Positions 36,474-45,274 of a stretch of 64,000 bases of DNA are shown piece by piece (positions within the stretch are counted from its first letter, which is position 1; every line of letters begins with the position of its first letter). Source of the stretch: Maribacter aestuarii (GTDB taxonomy: Bacteria; Bacteroidota; Bacteroidia; Flavobacteriales; Flavobacteriaceae); assembly GCF_027474845.2 (NCBI RefSeq), contig NZ_CP107031.2, forward strand, positions 1,440,501 to 1,504,500. The letters run 5' to 3'. Made by a program: the position numbers and the translations under genes. The notes under the pieces were generated by a model. It made no database searches. It was given only the letters and a program-made list of their open reading frames with translations, and was not told where the DNA came from.

Positions 36474-37859
36474 ATGAAATACGATATAAAAAATAGAACG
36501 ATCAATGTATGGTTACCTAATAAGCTGTTCAACAAGTTAGAGGATAGTATAAACTCTAGGAAGGAACAAAACATACAACCAGTCCTTCAGTTGGCACAGG
36601 CGGCATATCTTTTGAACCTGGTAATCTACATCCCCTACACCAAGAAGGATAAGTACGAGGACGGATGGGTCCCGATATGCTCCGAAATCCATAAGGGTAT
36701 AAGGAATTTCAGCAAGTACATGGAATTCCTTGTAAACGAAAATCTACTGGTACGAAATGGGAACAATTACAGTAACAAAAAAAATTACTGCTACAGTTAT
36801 AGATTGCCAGACCCCTACCACAAACATAAAATTAAGGTCATATCATTGGAAGGCCATAAGCTATTCATCGAAGGAAGGTTGGCCGAAATGAACAGGAGAA
36901 TGGAAGTCTCAGATAATACAACTGGGCATCTCACCAAATGGCTGGACCCAGAACGTTTTGAAATTGACAAGGCAGCTGCTATGGCCATGGTCGCCAAAAA
37001 ATACCCTCACGCTAGAGATATCAATAAGTCCAACCATCGGATCATATGCATAGAAAGCATAGCGAATGGAGGATGGGGATATAGCCGCGAAGGGGATGAC
37101 GATAGACTCCATAGCGCCCTAACCAGCTTCCCCAAGGACCTTAAACCCTTTATAACATACGAAGGGCGAACCCTCACATCAATAGATATAAGGAATTCCC
37201 AACCATATATGTTCTCATCACTACTAAGGAACCTAGAACCCAATAGTGATAACCATATAAGAACCCTACTAAATAAACTACTACTTATACCTAATATGTT
37301 CTGCGGTTTCGACGGTCCAAGTAATAATGGGGATTTAGAGAGGTTCATAGCGCAGGTAGAAAACGGAACTATCTATGACCAATACTATCATGTTCTGTTC
37401 AAGGCTGGACTGGTATTCCAGAATTGCTGCGGCACCTTCTCCTACGAGGAACAGACCGAAGCTGGGACCAGAACGAAGAAATTCAATAACCAAAGGGACC
37501 TGGGCAAGGATATAATGATGAAGACCCTTTTTAGTTCTTTAAATAACAGACATGGAATTATAAAAGCCTTTGATGAAGAGTTCCCGACCGTTTACAAAAT
37601 CATGCAGAAAATCAAAGGGATTAAACCTAGAAAAAAGAACTTCTTTCCCGTACTACTACAGAACATTGAAGCCGATTGTATTTTGGACCATTGTACTAAG
37701 CTTATGTCATCGGAACATCCAGATATGCCATTGTTCACCATACATGATAGCATAGTTACCACGGAAGAGAACCTTGGAATACTAAAAGAGAGCTTCGAAA
37801 AACATCTGAAGAATTATTTCGGCAATATTCCAGAGCTAAAGCCAGATTCATGGTCTTAG
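36474..37859 (+). CDS. Divergent family-A DNA polymerase-like palm protein (replication-type)
   Basis: The 461-residue protein has an unrecognised basic N-terminal half and a polymerase-like C-terminal half. TSIDIRNSQPYMFSSLL (about 235-251) matches motif A (DYSQIEL type). RDLGKDIMMKTLFSSLNN (about 343-360) matches the RxxxKxxxxxxYG motif B helix, although the final YG is not conserved. PLFTIHDSIVTTEEN (about 422-436) matches motif C (VHDE / HDS). EEFPTVYKIMQKIKG also fits the finger-palm region. There is no exonuclease domain. ATA, CTA and AGG codons are frequent compared with neighbours, suggesting a different donor. It is probably a plasmid-type replication or repair polymerase; the initiator function is inferred. 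Confidence 0.65.
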   Translation: MKYDIKNRTINVWLPNKLFNKLEDSINSRKEQNIQPVLQLAQAAYLLNLVIYIPYTKKDKYEDGWVPICSEIHKGIRNFSKYMEFLVNENLLVRNGNNYSNKKNYCYSYRLPDPYHKHKIKVISLEGHKLFIEGRLAEMNRRMEVSDNTTGHLTKWLDPERFEIDKAAAMAMVAKKYPHARDINKSNHRIICIESIANGGWGYSREGDDDRLHSALTSFPKDLKPFITYEGRTLTSIDIRNSQPYMFSSLLRNLEPNSDNHIRTLLNKLLLIPNMFCGFDGPSNNGDLERFIAQVENGTIYDQYYHVLFKAGLVFQNCCGTFSYEEQTEAGTRTKKFNNQRDLGKDIMMKTLFSSLNNRHGIIKAFDEEFPTVYKIMQKIKGIKPRKKNFFPVLLQNIEADCILDHCTKLMSSEHPDMPLFTIHDSIVTTEENLGILKESFEKHLKNYFGNIPELKPDSWS

Positions 37860-37962
37860 TGAAATATGTAGATAAGTAGATTTTAAAGAACTAAAAAGAA
37901 GCAATAATCAAAAGTGCAAATTCCCAGCACTAAAATTGGGAAAGAAATATAAATTAAATATT

Positions 37963-38304
37963 ATGAGTAAAATTATAGAATTAGACGAAAAAGGATTTAT
38001 AATAGATTTAGATTCCTTTATTGAAAATGTTGAAATCGAAATCGACACACCAATTTATGAATTGATTGCTGATGCCGAGGGAGAAAAGATTGATGGGGCA
38101 GATTGCACATTGTACTACAATGATAAAATTGCTGCTGGAATTAGATTCACTCCGTGTGGATGCGCAAAACTATCTATTTATGAGGGTTTTGAAAGATACA
38201 AACCAGCCTTTTGGGAAGTACTGGATTATATAGAGCTCTTTTATGTCGTAGAAGAAATACTTGAAGAAATTGATGAATATAACCTGTCTTTAGAATTATC
38301 TTAA
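37963..38304 (+). CDS. Acidic small hypothetical protein
   Basis: From ATG 37963 (MSKIIELDEKGFIIDLDSF) there are 113 residues; a start at 37936 would add nine. It is strongly acidic (EEILEEIDEYNLSLELS) and soluble, with a paired Cys in TPCGCAKL. A strong terminator follows. Small acidic proteins on mobile elements often mimic DNA or act as inhibitors or immunity proteins, but nothing here proves it. Confidence 0.55.
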   Translation: MSKIIELDEKGFIIDLDSFIENVEIEIDTPIYELIADAEGEKIDGADCTLYYNDKIAAGIRFTPCGCAKLSIYEGFERYKPAFWEVLDYIELFYVVEEILEEIDEYNLSLELS

Positions 38305-38326
38305 ACCTAAATACCCAAATCATACT

Positions 38327-38358
38327 AACCCCATCGTTTTAACGGTGGGGTTTTCTTT
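38327..38358 (+). terminator. Rho-independent terminator
   Basis: The stem ACCCCATCGTT / AACGGTGGGGT (one G-T pair) with a TT loop is followed by TTTTCTTTTT. It closes the 35597-38304 transcription unit. Confidence 0.88.
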
Positions 38359-38401
38359 TTAACCTAAAACCGACTATAACCTACAAGTTTCAATAAGTTT
38401 T

Positions 38402-38782
38402 GTGCATACCAACAAGGATAATGGTATTCTTTCGGTCCGTGCAAATGGAAATGTTGCGGAGGTGGATTCTGGGGTATATTCCGTAAACGGTCGGGAGGTA
38501 ATTAAAAAGTCCAGTATAGGTTACCAGAACCAAAATAGGATTCATAAGCTTATGACTGGCCTAATGGAAAAGTACGGCATATTCCAATACGAGACCAAAT
38601 CCTACAAGTTCATAGGAATTGCCCGTTGGGAAAGTGAAGGTGTCAAGGAAAGGAACAATAGCGTAGTTGAAACGTCCGTCCGTTGGGGATACGGTTTTAA
38701 GATCTATTTAAAGCGATCTAACGGCCGATCTGTCTTTTACAATACATCGTGGTATCCCAAAAGGGAATCGTCCATCTCATAA
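38402..38782 (+). CDS. Hypothetical protein, GTG start
   Basis: The 126-residue protein (from GTG; MHTNKDNGILSVRANGN) is basic and has an aromatic-rich C-terminus (VRWGYGFKIYLKRSNGRSVFYNTSWYPKR). There is no membrane helix and no recognised domain. The start is not well supported by a ribosome-binding site. It may be the remnant or body of a small DNA-binding protein. Confidence 0.4.
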   Translation: MHTNKDNGILSVRANGNVAEVDSGVYSVNGREVIKKSSIGYQNQNRIHKLMTGLMEKYGIFQYETKSYKFIGIARWESEGVKERNNSVVETSVRWGYGFKIYLKRSNGRSVFYNTSWYPKRESSIS

Positions 38783-38836
38783 AGCCTAAGGTAGTTCTGG
38801 TCCACTATTAAGATTATATTGACCAGTGCTTTTATT

Positions 38837-39085
38837 TCAAGAATTACGAATGAGCTGTTCTTTTTGGTGAAAAGATACGTTTAATGCCACACTAGCTGAG
38901 TTTATAAGAAAATTCAAGGCCCATAAAAGAAATATTTTTGACTTATTGGTTTTGAGGATTGGTTTAGGGAGCGATTTTTCCCGTTTTAAGAAACAAAAAA
39001 AGGAAAGGTTCAAAGATTTTCTTTTCACGTTAGGATTATATTTATCCATTGCCTCGGCAACAGCTTTTACATATTTGTTATCCAT
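38837..39085 (-). CDS. Short hypothetical ORF with one hydrophobic segment
   Basis: The 82-residue ORF has a Lys-rich N-terminal half and one hydrophobic stretch (IFLLWALNFLINSASVAL). No family. The opposite strand immediately to the right (39091-39303) encodes an unstarted membrane-protein tail, so this could be a weak remnant region. Confidence 0.3.
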   Translation of the reverse strand: MDNKYVKAVAEAMDKYNPNVKRKSLNLSFFCFLKREKSLPKPILKTNKSKIFLLWALNFLINSASVALNVSFHQKEQLIRNS

Positions 39086-39090
39086 AATGC

Positions 39091-39303
39091 TTTGATCTGA
39101 CAGGTACTTCGTCTGGATTCACCCCTTATTGGCTCATATCATTTACAATATCTTTTTCTTGTACCTTGGTTAGCTTATTATTACAGGACTATTATGAAAT
39201 GCCTTTTGATTATGCCTATCATAACGGTAAATTCTACTTTAGTCTTTGGTTGTTGGTGATGACCATAGCATGGTTGATTGAAGTGGTGATTGGAGAACAC
39301 TAA
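39091..39303 (+). pseudogene. Membrane-protein tail without a start codon
   Basis: An open frame after a TAA at 39085 encodes PYWLISFTISFSCTLVSLL and FSLWLLVMTIAWLIEVVIGE, two hydrophobic helices flanking DYYEMPFDYAYHNGK, ending at TAA 39301. There is no ATG/GTG/TTG start in frame. The pattern is a real-looking 60-residue membrane protein end that has lost its beginning. It ends 77 bases before the glycosylase-like gene. Confidence 0.4.
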
Positions 39304-39380
39304 AGTTTCATTTAATTAATCAAAATATATAAGAACATTCATACTAATTCGTTCTATTATTCTAATCTGAATATTTTAGA

Positions 39381-39941
39381 ATGAAAGTTCGAGTACCACA
39401 TATTTTTGTCGACCACAAGGTAAACCCATCATCTGAAATCTTAATTCTTGGAACATTCAATCCTAAAACCGAGGCAAACGATGCCGATTTTTTCTATTCA
39501 AGAAAGAATGTTAGAAGACCGAATAGTCTATGGAAATTATTACCAAAAGCTTTTGGTTTTGATGATATGATGCAGCAGTCAAGGGAGTCGAAAATAAGTT
39601 GGATGTTAAAACAAAAAATAGACTTTACCGACTTAATTTCGGAAGTAGAAGTAGAAGAAGATGAAGAGGCTAATTATTTTGACGATTATATCGACAAAAA
39701 TATCACTAAATGGAATGACGTAATTGGTCTATTGGATAATCTGCCGAATATTAAAGCAGTTTTTTTAACTAGAAAAACAGTGAACAGTTCCATTAGTAAC
39801 ATGAGGGAAAAAATATTCGAAATACAGGATTATTGTGAAAAAAACAATATTCGATTCGAACTATTAAAAACTCCTGCAAGGGGGTACTCAGAAAAAAAAC
39901 AATTAGAATGGGACAATAAAATAAATTTAAAACAACTTTAA
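39381..39941 (+). CDS. Uracil-DNA glycosylase superfamily-like protein
   Basis: The 186-residue protein has SSEILILGTFNPKTEANDADFF (cited partly: ILILGTFNPK, about 20-29) followed by FYSRKNVRRPNSLWKLLPKAFGF (cited partly: RRPNSLWKLLPKAFGF) and ISWMLKQKIDFTDLISEVE. These match the UDG/MUG fold start, with the Gly-rich water-activating loop and the N-x-x-W base-pocket region, although the canonical GQDPY/GINP is degenerate. Its stop overlaps the next start by one base (TAATG), so the pair is translationally coupled. Confidence 0.6.
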   Translation: MKVRVPHIFVDHKVNPSSEILILGTFNPKTEANDADFFYSRKNVRRPNSLWKLLPKAFGFDDMMQQSRESKISWMLKQKIDFTDLISEVEVEEDEEANYFDDYIDKNITKWNDVIGLLDNLPNIKAVFLTRKTVNSSISNMREKIFEIQDYCEKNNIRFELLKTPARGYSEKKQLEWDNKINLKQL

Positions 39942-40354
39942 TGTCAGAAGAATTTCAAATTTTACATGAAAAATCATGGTATTATATAAACGAGAAATTC
40001 GGTAGCGGTTCTGGTGTATATAAACTATTTTGTAAAGACTCAACAGGTAGAAGAATTCCTGCTCCTTGGGTCATGAAAATTGATAAATCGGGAATATTGT
40101 ATATCGGAAAGGTATCCAATTTCCATGATAGGATAATCGATTTAAAAAAATCTCTTCATCCTGATAATAATTCTTCTTCACATTTTTGTGGTGTACGGTA
40201 TAAATCATCTTCTGAATTACAAAAGAAGATCCCGTATAAAAATCTGTATATTGAACTTTCAGTAAGTGATGACTTCTCCAAATTAGAAAAAGAAGAACTA
40301 AATAAATACTTGGTCGAGTTTCATGAACTTCCTCCTCTAAACAGAAATCTCTAG
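39941..40354 (+). CDS. GIY-YIG-like nuclease domain protein
   Basis: The 137-residue protein has GVYKLFCKD (about 26) and ILYIGKVSNFHDRIIDLKKSL (cited partly: ILYIGKVSNFHDRI, about 51-64), the GIY and YIG strands, with the following Arg. A later KLEKEELNKYLVEFHELPPLN supplies the Glu and Asn-type positions. These are the four landmarks of GIY-YIG nucleases. It is coupled to the UDG-like gene upstream, suggesting that base removal and strand cutting act together. The catalytic competence is inferred, not shown. Confidence 0.55.
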   Translation: MSEEFQILHEKSWYYINEKFGSGSGVYKLFCKDSTGRRIPAPWVMKIDKSGILYIGKVSNFHDRIIDLKKSLHPDNNSSSHFCGVRYKSSSELQKKIPYKNLYIELSVSDDFSKLEKEELNKYLVEFHELPPLNRNL

Positions 40355-40362
40355 TAATATAC

Positions 40363-40854
40363 ATTCTGAATTTCAAACCTTTATATTTAATTGTTTTATT
40401 TCTGACTTGTATTCAGTTACAGGCACAGAATATTTATAGGACTCCGTCTGGGAAAAAGTATCATTTAACTTCCTGTCGAATGGTCGAGAATGTTTCCCAA
40501 CAACTACAGACTGACGATATTACCAAAACTGGATTAACCCCATGTAAAATATGTAAGCCCCCTTCCATAAGTAATTTAAATAAGAGTAACAGTTTTAGTA
40601 ATAAGGCAGTTGGTGAAAGTGCTTCGATAAGGTGTAATGGAATTACTAAAAAAGGTGCAAGATGTAAGCATAGGACAAGCCTGGCTAACGGTTTTTGCTA
40701 TCAACATACAAGTCAGAACAAAACCCAAAAACAAACTCCATCTACCTTTAAAAAAAATAGTTCCGTAACATCAAATTGCGGAGCAAGAACTAAAGCAGGG
40801 GGTTATTGTAAAAGGAAAGTGTCGAGAGGTGGAGGGTGCTATCAGCATGAATAG
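40363..40854 (+). CDS. Exported Cys/His-rich protein with Ada-like and DUF5763-like zinc modules
   Basis: The listed ATG (40480) lies inside a conserved unit. The open frame upstream encodes a clear signal peptide (LYLIVLFLTCIQLQAQ) and GKKYHLTSCRMVEN, so translation must begin near 40357-40363 with a non-ATG codon (ATA or ATT), or the start has mutated. Domains: one KYHxxxC...CKIC module (about residues 28-62) and two C-x-x-x-T-x-x-G-x-x-C-x-x-x...C-x-x-H units (CNGITKKGARCKHRT...CYQH; CGARTKAGGYCKRKV...CYQH). This looks like three small zinc-binding sites. Function unknown. Confidence 0.6.
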   Translation: MLNFKPLYLIVLFLTCIQLQAQNIYRTPSGKKYHLTSCRMVENVSQQLQTDDITKTGLTPCKICKPPSISNLNKSNSFSNKAVGESASIRCNGITKKGARCKHRTSLANGFCYQHTSQNKTQKQTPSTFKKNSSVTSNCGARTKAGGYCKRKVSRGGGCYQHE

Positions 40855-40876
40855 TTTCAATAAAAACATAGAAATA

Positions 40877-41482
40877 ATGACAAAGAGTATTTTACTATTA
40901 GGATTCTTGCTAGGCGCTGTAAGCTTTTCCTTGAAGGGACAAAATTATCAGAGTAAAGGTACTATTGTATCTACCACAAATCTAATTAATAGATGTGGAA
41001 ATTGCAGTCATGAATATTACATTAGAGCTAAATTGAATATAGAGGAAGGAAATAAGATGGATGCAATGAGTGATTTAAATAACGCAATTAAAATTCATAA
41101 CGAATATTTTGACAAAGAGTCCTTTAGACTAACAGAATATTATAATGAAAGAGCAAATTTAAAACTTGATTTAGGGGATTATCGAGGCGCAATATTAGAT
41201 TTTGATAATGCAATTGGAGTAGGTACAGGTTATTCTGAGTTATGGACAGAAATATTTTTCGGAAGAGCTTTCTGTAGGACTAAACTAGGTGATTATGAGG
41301 GAGCGATAATAGATTATGAAAAAGTTCTTATACATAACCCTAATGAAGAAGTAACTCATTATAATCTTGGTCTTATTAAATTGGATATAGATAAAAAAGA
41401 TGAAGGATGCTTACATCTTAGTAAGGCAGGTGAACTAGGTTTTAGTGATGCCTACAAAGCGATTGCAAAATCCTGTAATTAG
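40877..41482 (+). CDS. Exported TPR-repeat protein
   Basis: I used ATG 40877 (MTKSILLLGFLLGAV), which gives a signal peptide ending LKGQ. The 201-residue protein then has about four TPR units (YYIRAKLNIEEGNKMDAMSDL, YYNERANLKLDLGDYRGAILDF, FFGRAFCRTKLGDYEGAIIDY, THYNLGLIKLDIDKKDEGCLHL). TPR arrays scaffold protein contacts in the periplasm. It is co-oriented with the zinc-motif protein upstream. Confidence 0.75.
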   Translation: MTKSILLLGFLLGAVSFSLKGQNYQSKGTIVSTTNLINRCGNCSHEYYIRAKLNIEEGNKMDAMSDLNNAIKIHNEYFDKESFRLTEYYNERANLKLDLGDYRGAILDFDNAIGVGTGYSELWTEIFFGRAFCRTKLGDYEGAIIDYEKVLIHNPNEEVTHYNLGLIKLDIDKKDEGCLHLSKAGELGFSDAYKAIAKSCN

Positions 41483-41853
41483 GAAGCCTTAATATTATGG
41501 GTAACATTAAAACTCCTTGCGATTTTACCAGTGGGTTCTAATGTTTTCTTATTTACCAGATTCAGTAAAAGACAAAATTGTGTTAATCAAAAAAAGACAT
41601 CGACACTACTAGCATACTTATCCAATGTCTCACCTGTTTTGAAGTACCCCCTTGGTAATTATCTTATCGGTGTTAGGTCAAGTTCCCCTTCTACAAAAAA
41701 GCGTAGAGAGCGTAAAAACTGAACGTTTTATTTGTATAATATGATGCGTGAGAAAAGTGCCATTTTGCCAAAGGTCGTTCCACTGTTCCTCTTCTGATAA
41801 CATCATATATTTATATAGTTCTATGAGTTAAAAGTAAAGATTTATATTTGGAT

Positions 41854-42036
41854 ATGTCAATAGATACCCTTCTGTTAACTACTACAATAGCAACAGCTTT
41901 TATATAATTTCTGTTTTATCGGAAACGGTGGTTAATAAGTCCGCAATCAACTTTTATAGACAAAAGAATTTTTATATCTGTAACGGTTACAATAGTGATT
42001 TTGATTTTATGTTACTTATCCGATAATTTTTTATAA
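41854..42036 (+). pseudogene. Small two-helix membrane gene interrupted by an in-frame TAA
   Basis: ATG 41854 opens MSIDTLLLTTTIATAFI, then TAA at 41905. The same frame continues FLFYRKRWLISPQSTFIDKR and VTVTIVILILCYLSDNF to TAA 42034. The total is 61 codons in one frame with two hydrophobic helices around a basic loop. This suggests one nonsense mutation in a small membrane gene. Confidence 0.45.
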
Positions 42037-42084
42037 CCGATATCCTCCGTTTTTATAAGATTATTCCACCAAGACTATAATACA

Positions 42085-42192
42085 ATGTCCTCCGAAACTC
42101 TAAGGCTTTCCTACCATTGAAATTGCATGGATTAATATAACTTGTACATTCCCCCAGCATTTGCAATATTCAACCAAAACCAAACTGAGATG
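42085..42192 (+). repeat. 108-nt leader repeat, copy 1
   Basis: It runs from ATGTCCTCCGAAACTCTAAGG to the ATG of the next gene and matches 45465-45572 over the same 108 bases without net gaps; the best blocks are the first 37 bases and the ACAACCAAAACCA-like segment before the start. Confidence 0.8.
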
Positions 42193-43275
42193 ACAAACTC
42201 CTTAGCATTGCCTTTACTGGTTAGCCTTTTCTTTACAGTAAACTCATTTTCCCAAGAAACATTCAAGAAACGATATCGTATTAAACAAAATATAAGTGCT
42301 AGAAGTATGGGAAATTCTCCTGTCAAGGATGATACCAATTTGATAACTTTAAAAAAAGTAGTTAAAGGTGGAGTTATCTTACAAGCAGATAGTATAATAC
42401 CTTATAAACAAATCGTAACGCATTTTGAAAATGTCGAAAATTTGAGTGAAGAAATCAAGCAAGAAAAACAGAAGGAAATAGATAAAATTGATAAACAGCT
42501 TGAAGCGGTAAAAAACGGATTTGTTAATTCTATTGAACTTATTGATTTAAATGGAAAGAAAATTACAATAACCCAAAAACAAGCAAGTAAAGAAGGAATA
42601 GAAGAATATATAGGGTATAATGTAAGACGATTTCCCGACTTCTATCAAATTGGTCAGAAATACAAGTACAATGGAAACGTACTTTTTGAGAAAGATAAAC
42701 TTTACGTCAATCTTTGGAATTTTGTTTATAAAGTTAAAAGCGGTATACCAAATAGCTCAAAATTTAAAGATGATTCTAAAACCCTTTATTATACTTTGAA
42801 AGATGGGCAAACAGTAAAGCTCAATTTTTGGGAAATAAACGCAACTGCATTAACAGTACCATTTAAGTATAGACCAAAAAGTAATTCCAGTGAGGATATA
42901 AAAGGAGTATTTTCCACCTCTTTCAATGCAGGGCTATTCGGTGGAATTTCCCACGGTAGAACAAAGTTTCATTACAGGAAAAAAGTAGGAAACCAAAGTT
43001 TTACAGAAAAAATTTCATTAGGAATGTTTCTGGGAGCAGCTTCGGAAACCTTAACTGAAAAGAATACAAATGATGGAAGTGGACTGACAGATAGTGAGTC
43101 TCAAACAATAGGTTTGGCATCAATTGGCACTGGTTTGGTTTTTAGTCGTAATAAATTATCGTTAGGGCTTTTCATGGGTTGGGATTTAGGTATTGGTTCT
43201 TTATCAGATTCATGGGATTACAATGGTAGATTATGGCTTGGGGTTGGTTTAGGATATGATATATTTAAACTATAG
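42190..43275 (+). CDS. Exported hypothetical protein with barrel-like C-terminus
   Basis: The start is ATG 42190 (MTNSLALPLLVSLFF), giving a signal peptide ending NSFSQ, 361 residues in all. The middle has a heptad-rich helix (LSEEIKQEKQKEIDKIDKQL, about 80-105). The C-terminal third has alternating glycine/aromatic strands (FNAGLFGGISHGRTKFHY, IGTGLVFSRNKLSLGLFMGW, LWLGVGLGYDIFKL) like an outer-membrane barrel. A decayed paralogue starts at 45570. Unknown function. It is followed after 3 bases by a small membrane gene. Confidence 0.65.
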   Translation: MTNSLALPLLVSLFFTVNSFSQETFKKRYRIKQNISARSMGNSPVKDDTNLITLKKVVKGGVILQADSIIPYKQIVTHFENVENLSEEIKQEKQKEIDKIDKQLEAVKNGFVNSIELIDLNGKKITITQKQASKEGIEEYIGYNVRRFPDFYQIGQKYKYNGNVLFEKDKLYVNLWNFVYKVKSGIPNSSKFKDDSKTLYYTLKDGQTVKLNFWEINATALTVPFKYRPKSNSSEDIKGVFSTSFNAGLFGGISHGRTKFHYRKKVGNQSFTEKISLGMFLGAASETLTEKNTNDGSGLTDSESQTIGLASIGTGLVFSRNKLSLGLFMGWDLGIGSLSDSWDYNGRLWLGVGLGYDIFKL

Positions 43276-43278
43276 TAA

Positions 43279-43518
43279 ATGAACAAAGCGGATAGTATAT
43301 TGAACAGCTTTAAGCGTAGAAAGGAATTTGATGATAAACACAATGAGCTTTCATCTGAAAACATAGCGAAGGAAAACCTTTTCCATCAGACTGTCCAAAC
43401 TGAATTGATAAGCGGAATCAGTAAATATTTAAAAGCCATTCTAACAATCCTTGTAGTAGCACTCGTATTGAACGTATTAGCTGTGGGGATTTATGTTTGG
43501 GTAGTGTTTATAGATTGA
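43279..43518 (+). CDS. Small tail-anchored membrane protein
   Basis: The 79-residue protein has a charged helical N-terminal region and one C-terminal transmembrane helix (AILTILVVALVLNVLAVGIY). It starts 3 bases after the barrel-like gene and is probably co-translated. No family known to me. Confidence 0.55.
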   Translation: MNKADSILNSFKRRKEFDDKHNELSSENIAKENLFHQTVQTELISGISKYLKAILTILVVALVLNVLAVGIYVWVVFID

Positions 43519-43523
43519 AAATT

Positions 43524-43700
43524 ATGGAAACGGTGAATACATTTTGGTCTGGATTTACCTATTATTGGCTGAACGCTGTAATAATCGAGTTTTCTAAAGG
43601 TTACACCAATTTGAATTTATTCGCCAGAAAAGATAGAATGAAATTGTATGTATCAATGTTTTGCTTTTTAATGGTACAGCATTTTTTATTAAATACATAA
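43524..43700 (+). CDS. Small hypothetical protein
   Basis: From ATG 43524 (METVNTFWSGFTYYWLNAV) it has 58 residues with aromatic-rich hydrophobic stretches and a terminal VSMFCFLMVQHFLLNT. It is six bases after the preceding gene. It may be a membrane partner, or spurious. Confidence 0.4.
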   Translation: METVNTFWSGFTYYWLNAVIIEFSKGYTNLNLFARKDRMKLYVSMFCFLMVQHFLLNT

Positions 43701-44143
43701 TGGATTATATTTAGATTATGGATTTTAAAGCTCTTAATGATTTTCTACATGAAACTAAACATATCCCAAAGGTTATTAATGAAGGGTATGCTGAAAAACG
43801 TAGTTATTGTTAGTTATCGACTTAATCATTAAATAGGGGCTTTTGCAATGGAATTTTATAAAAACCCCCTCTTTACCGACAACTGAAACCTCCGTCCCCA
43901 TGCGACGCCCAGTTAGGTATAAACACCCCTTACCCCCGCCCAAATTGCAGGATAAGTATCGTTTTTATAAATCCCTCTAGGATTTCTTACCATAATTTTA
44001 GGAAATTATTCCTTTTACTTTTTGGACAACTGGTTTTAATTGTAAGTGGACAAACAATATTATCTTTAAAATTTTACCAGAATTCCTTCGTTGTAACCAA
44101 ACATATAAAACAAGTCTTACCGTAATTAGCTAACAAATTCAAA
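43701..44143. other. 443-base region without a supported gene
   Basis: It contains a 31-codon ORF at 43718-43813 (MDFKALNDFLHETKHIP), too short to support. A hairpin GGGGCTTTT...AAAAACCCCC around 43838-43876 may terminate the 42190-43700 genes. A GCCCAGTTAGGT sequence at about 43908 also falls here. Confidence 0.4.
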
Positions 44144-45274
44144 ATGAAAAAAATCAACATAATAACAATCCTTTATTTCTCTGTTTTCTTGTTCTTTTCG
44201 TATAGCTGTTCAAAAACTGGGGGGTTGTTCGGTGGAAAAAAAGTATATGAGGGAGATATTTCTTTAAGATATCAGAGCGAAGTGAATGCGTTTGTGAAAA
44301 AGGGATATACCGAAGTAACAGGAAACCTTGACATTATCGGATTTGCATCCGAAAGACCAGGCGAAAAATTAATCAACAATTTGAGTGGATTTGATAACTT
44401 AAAGAAAGTAGGAGGTCTATTTTCAATTAATAAATTTCAAAATATCCCAAATTTAAATAGCTTTAAAAACCTTGAATTTGTGGGTGGTACTTTTGCGATA
44501 CTGCTCAATGGCGGTCTTACCAATCTCGATGATTTTCTTAATTTAAAATCAGTCGGAGGTGTTCAAATAGGACAAAATGAAAATCTACAAAATATTGATG
44601 GTCTAATTAATTTGGAATCACTTACACTGATAGCTGTTGGAGATAATCCTAACCTATTAAATTTGGATGGTCTTAGTGGACTCACAGTCGGCGAAATTAT
44701 GAGAATATCCCTTTTAAGAAATGACAAGCTTATTTCGTTGGGGAATTTTGAAACACTGACTACTGTTAATACCATTCAAATAATCGATAATCCAAGTCTC
44801 GAAAGCTTAGATGGACTTGAAAACCTTATTTCCTTAGGAGCTCTTGAACTTATTAATAACGGTATTGATAACATCAGTGCATTATCTAAAGGAGTAGGTT
44901 TCATTCGGACTTTAAAAATCAAAGGCAACCATCAATTAGAAAGCCTGAACGGTCTAAACGGTTTTACTACAGCAACCCGTTTGGAAATAGCCGAAAATGA
45001 TATTTTAGTTGACCTTAATGGGCTGGAGAGCCTTAATAGGGTCGAAGAAGTGATGAGAATTAGACTTAATGACGCTCTTTTAAGTCTAGATGGATTGGAT
45101 AATATCGAATATTTATCAAATTTATTGGAAATATCCAGTAACCCTAATTTAGTTGATTTATGCGCCATAAAACCTATTGTAGACAATGGTTTAATCGAAT
45201 CAAAGTATAGCGTATTTATAAATAACTATAATCCAACTTATGCAGATATGCAAGCAGGAAACTGCTCTTTATAA
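44144..45274 (+). CDS. Receptor-L/LRR-like lipoprotein
   Basis: The 376-residue protein has a lipoprotein signal ending FFSYSC (Cys22). A solenoid of irregular leucine-rich units follows (NLSGFDNLKKVGG, NLNSFKNLEFVGG, NLDDFLNLKSVGG, NIDGLINLESLT, SLDGLENLISLG, SLNGLNGFTTATR) of about 22-25 residues each. The last unit carries LVDLCAIKPIVDNG. This is the receptor-L-domain type of repeat common in Bacteroidota surface lipoproteins; adhesion or binding is likely, the ligand unknown. Confidence 0.85.
   Translation: MKKINIITILYFSVFLFFSYSCSKTGGLFGGKKVYEGDISLRYQSEVNAFVKKGYTEVTGNLDIIGFASERPGEKLINNLSGFDNLKKVGGLFSINKFQNIPNLNSFKNLEFVGGTFAILLNGGLTNLDDFLNLKSVGGVQIGQNENLQNIDGLINLESLTLIAVGDNPNLLNLDGLSGLTVGEIMRISLLRNDKLISLGNFETLTTVNTIQIIDNPSLESLDGLENLISLGALELINNGIDNISALSKGVGFIRTLKIKGNHQLESLNGLNGFTTATRLEIAENDILVDLNGLESLNRVEEVMRIRLNDALLSLDGLDNIEYLSNLLEISSNPNLVDLCAIKPIVDNGLIESKYSVFINNYNPTYADMQAGNCSL

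Noticed and set aside
41531..41722. A 63-codon plus-strand ORF in the 41.5-42.2 kb gap
   Set aside because: Serine/lysine-rich and with no family or upstream signal; likely chance in a decayed region.
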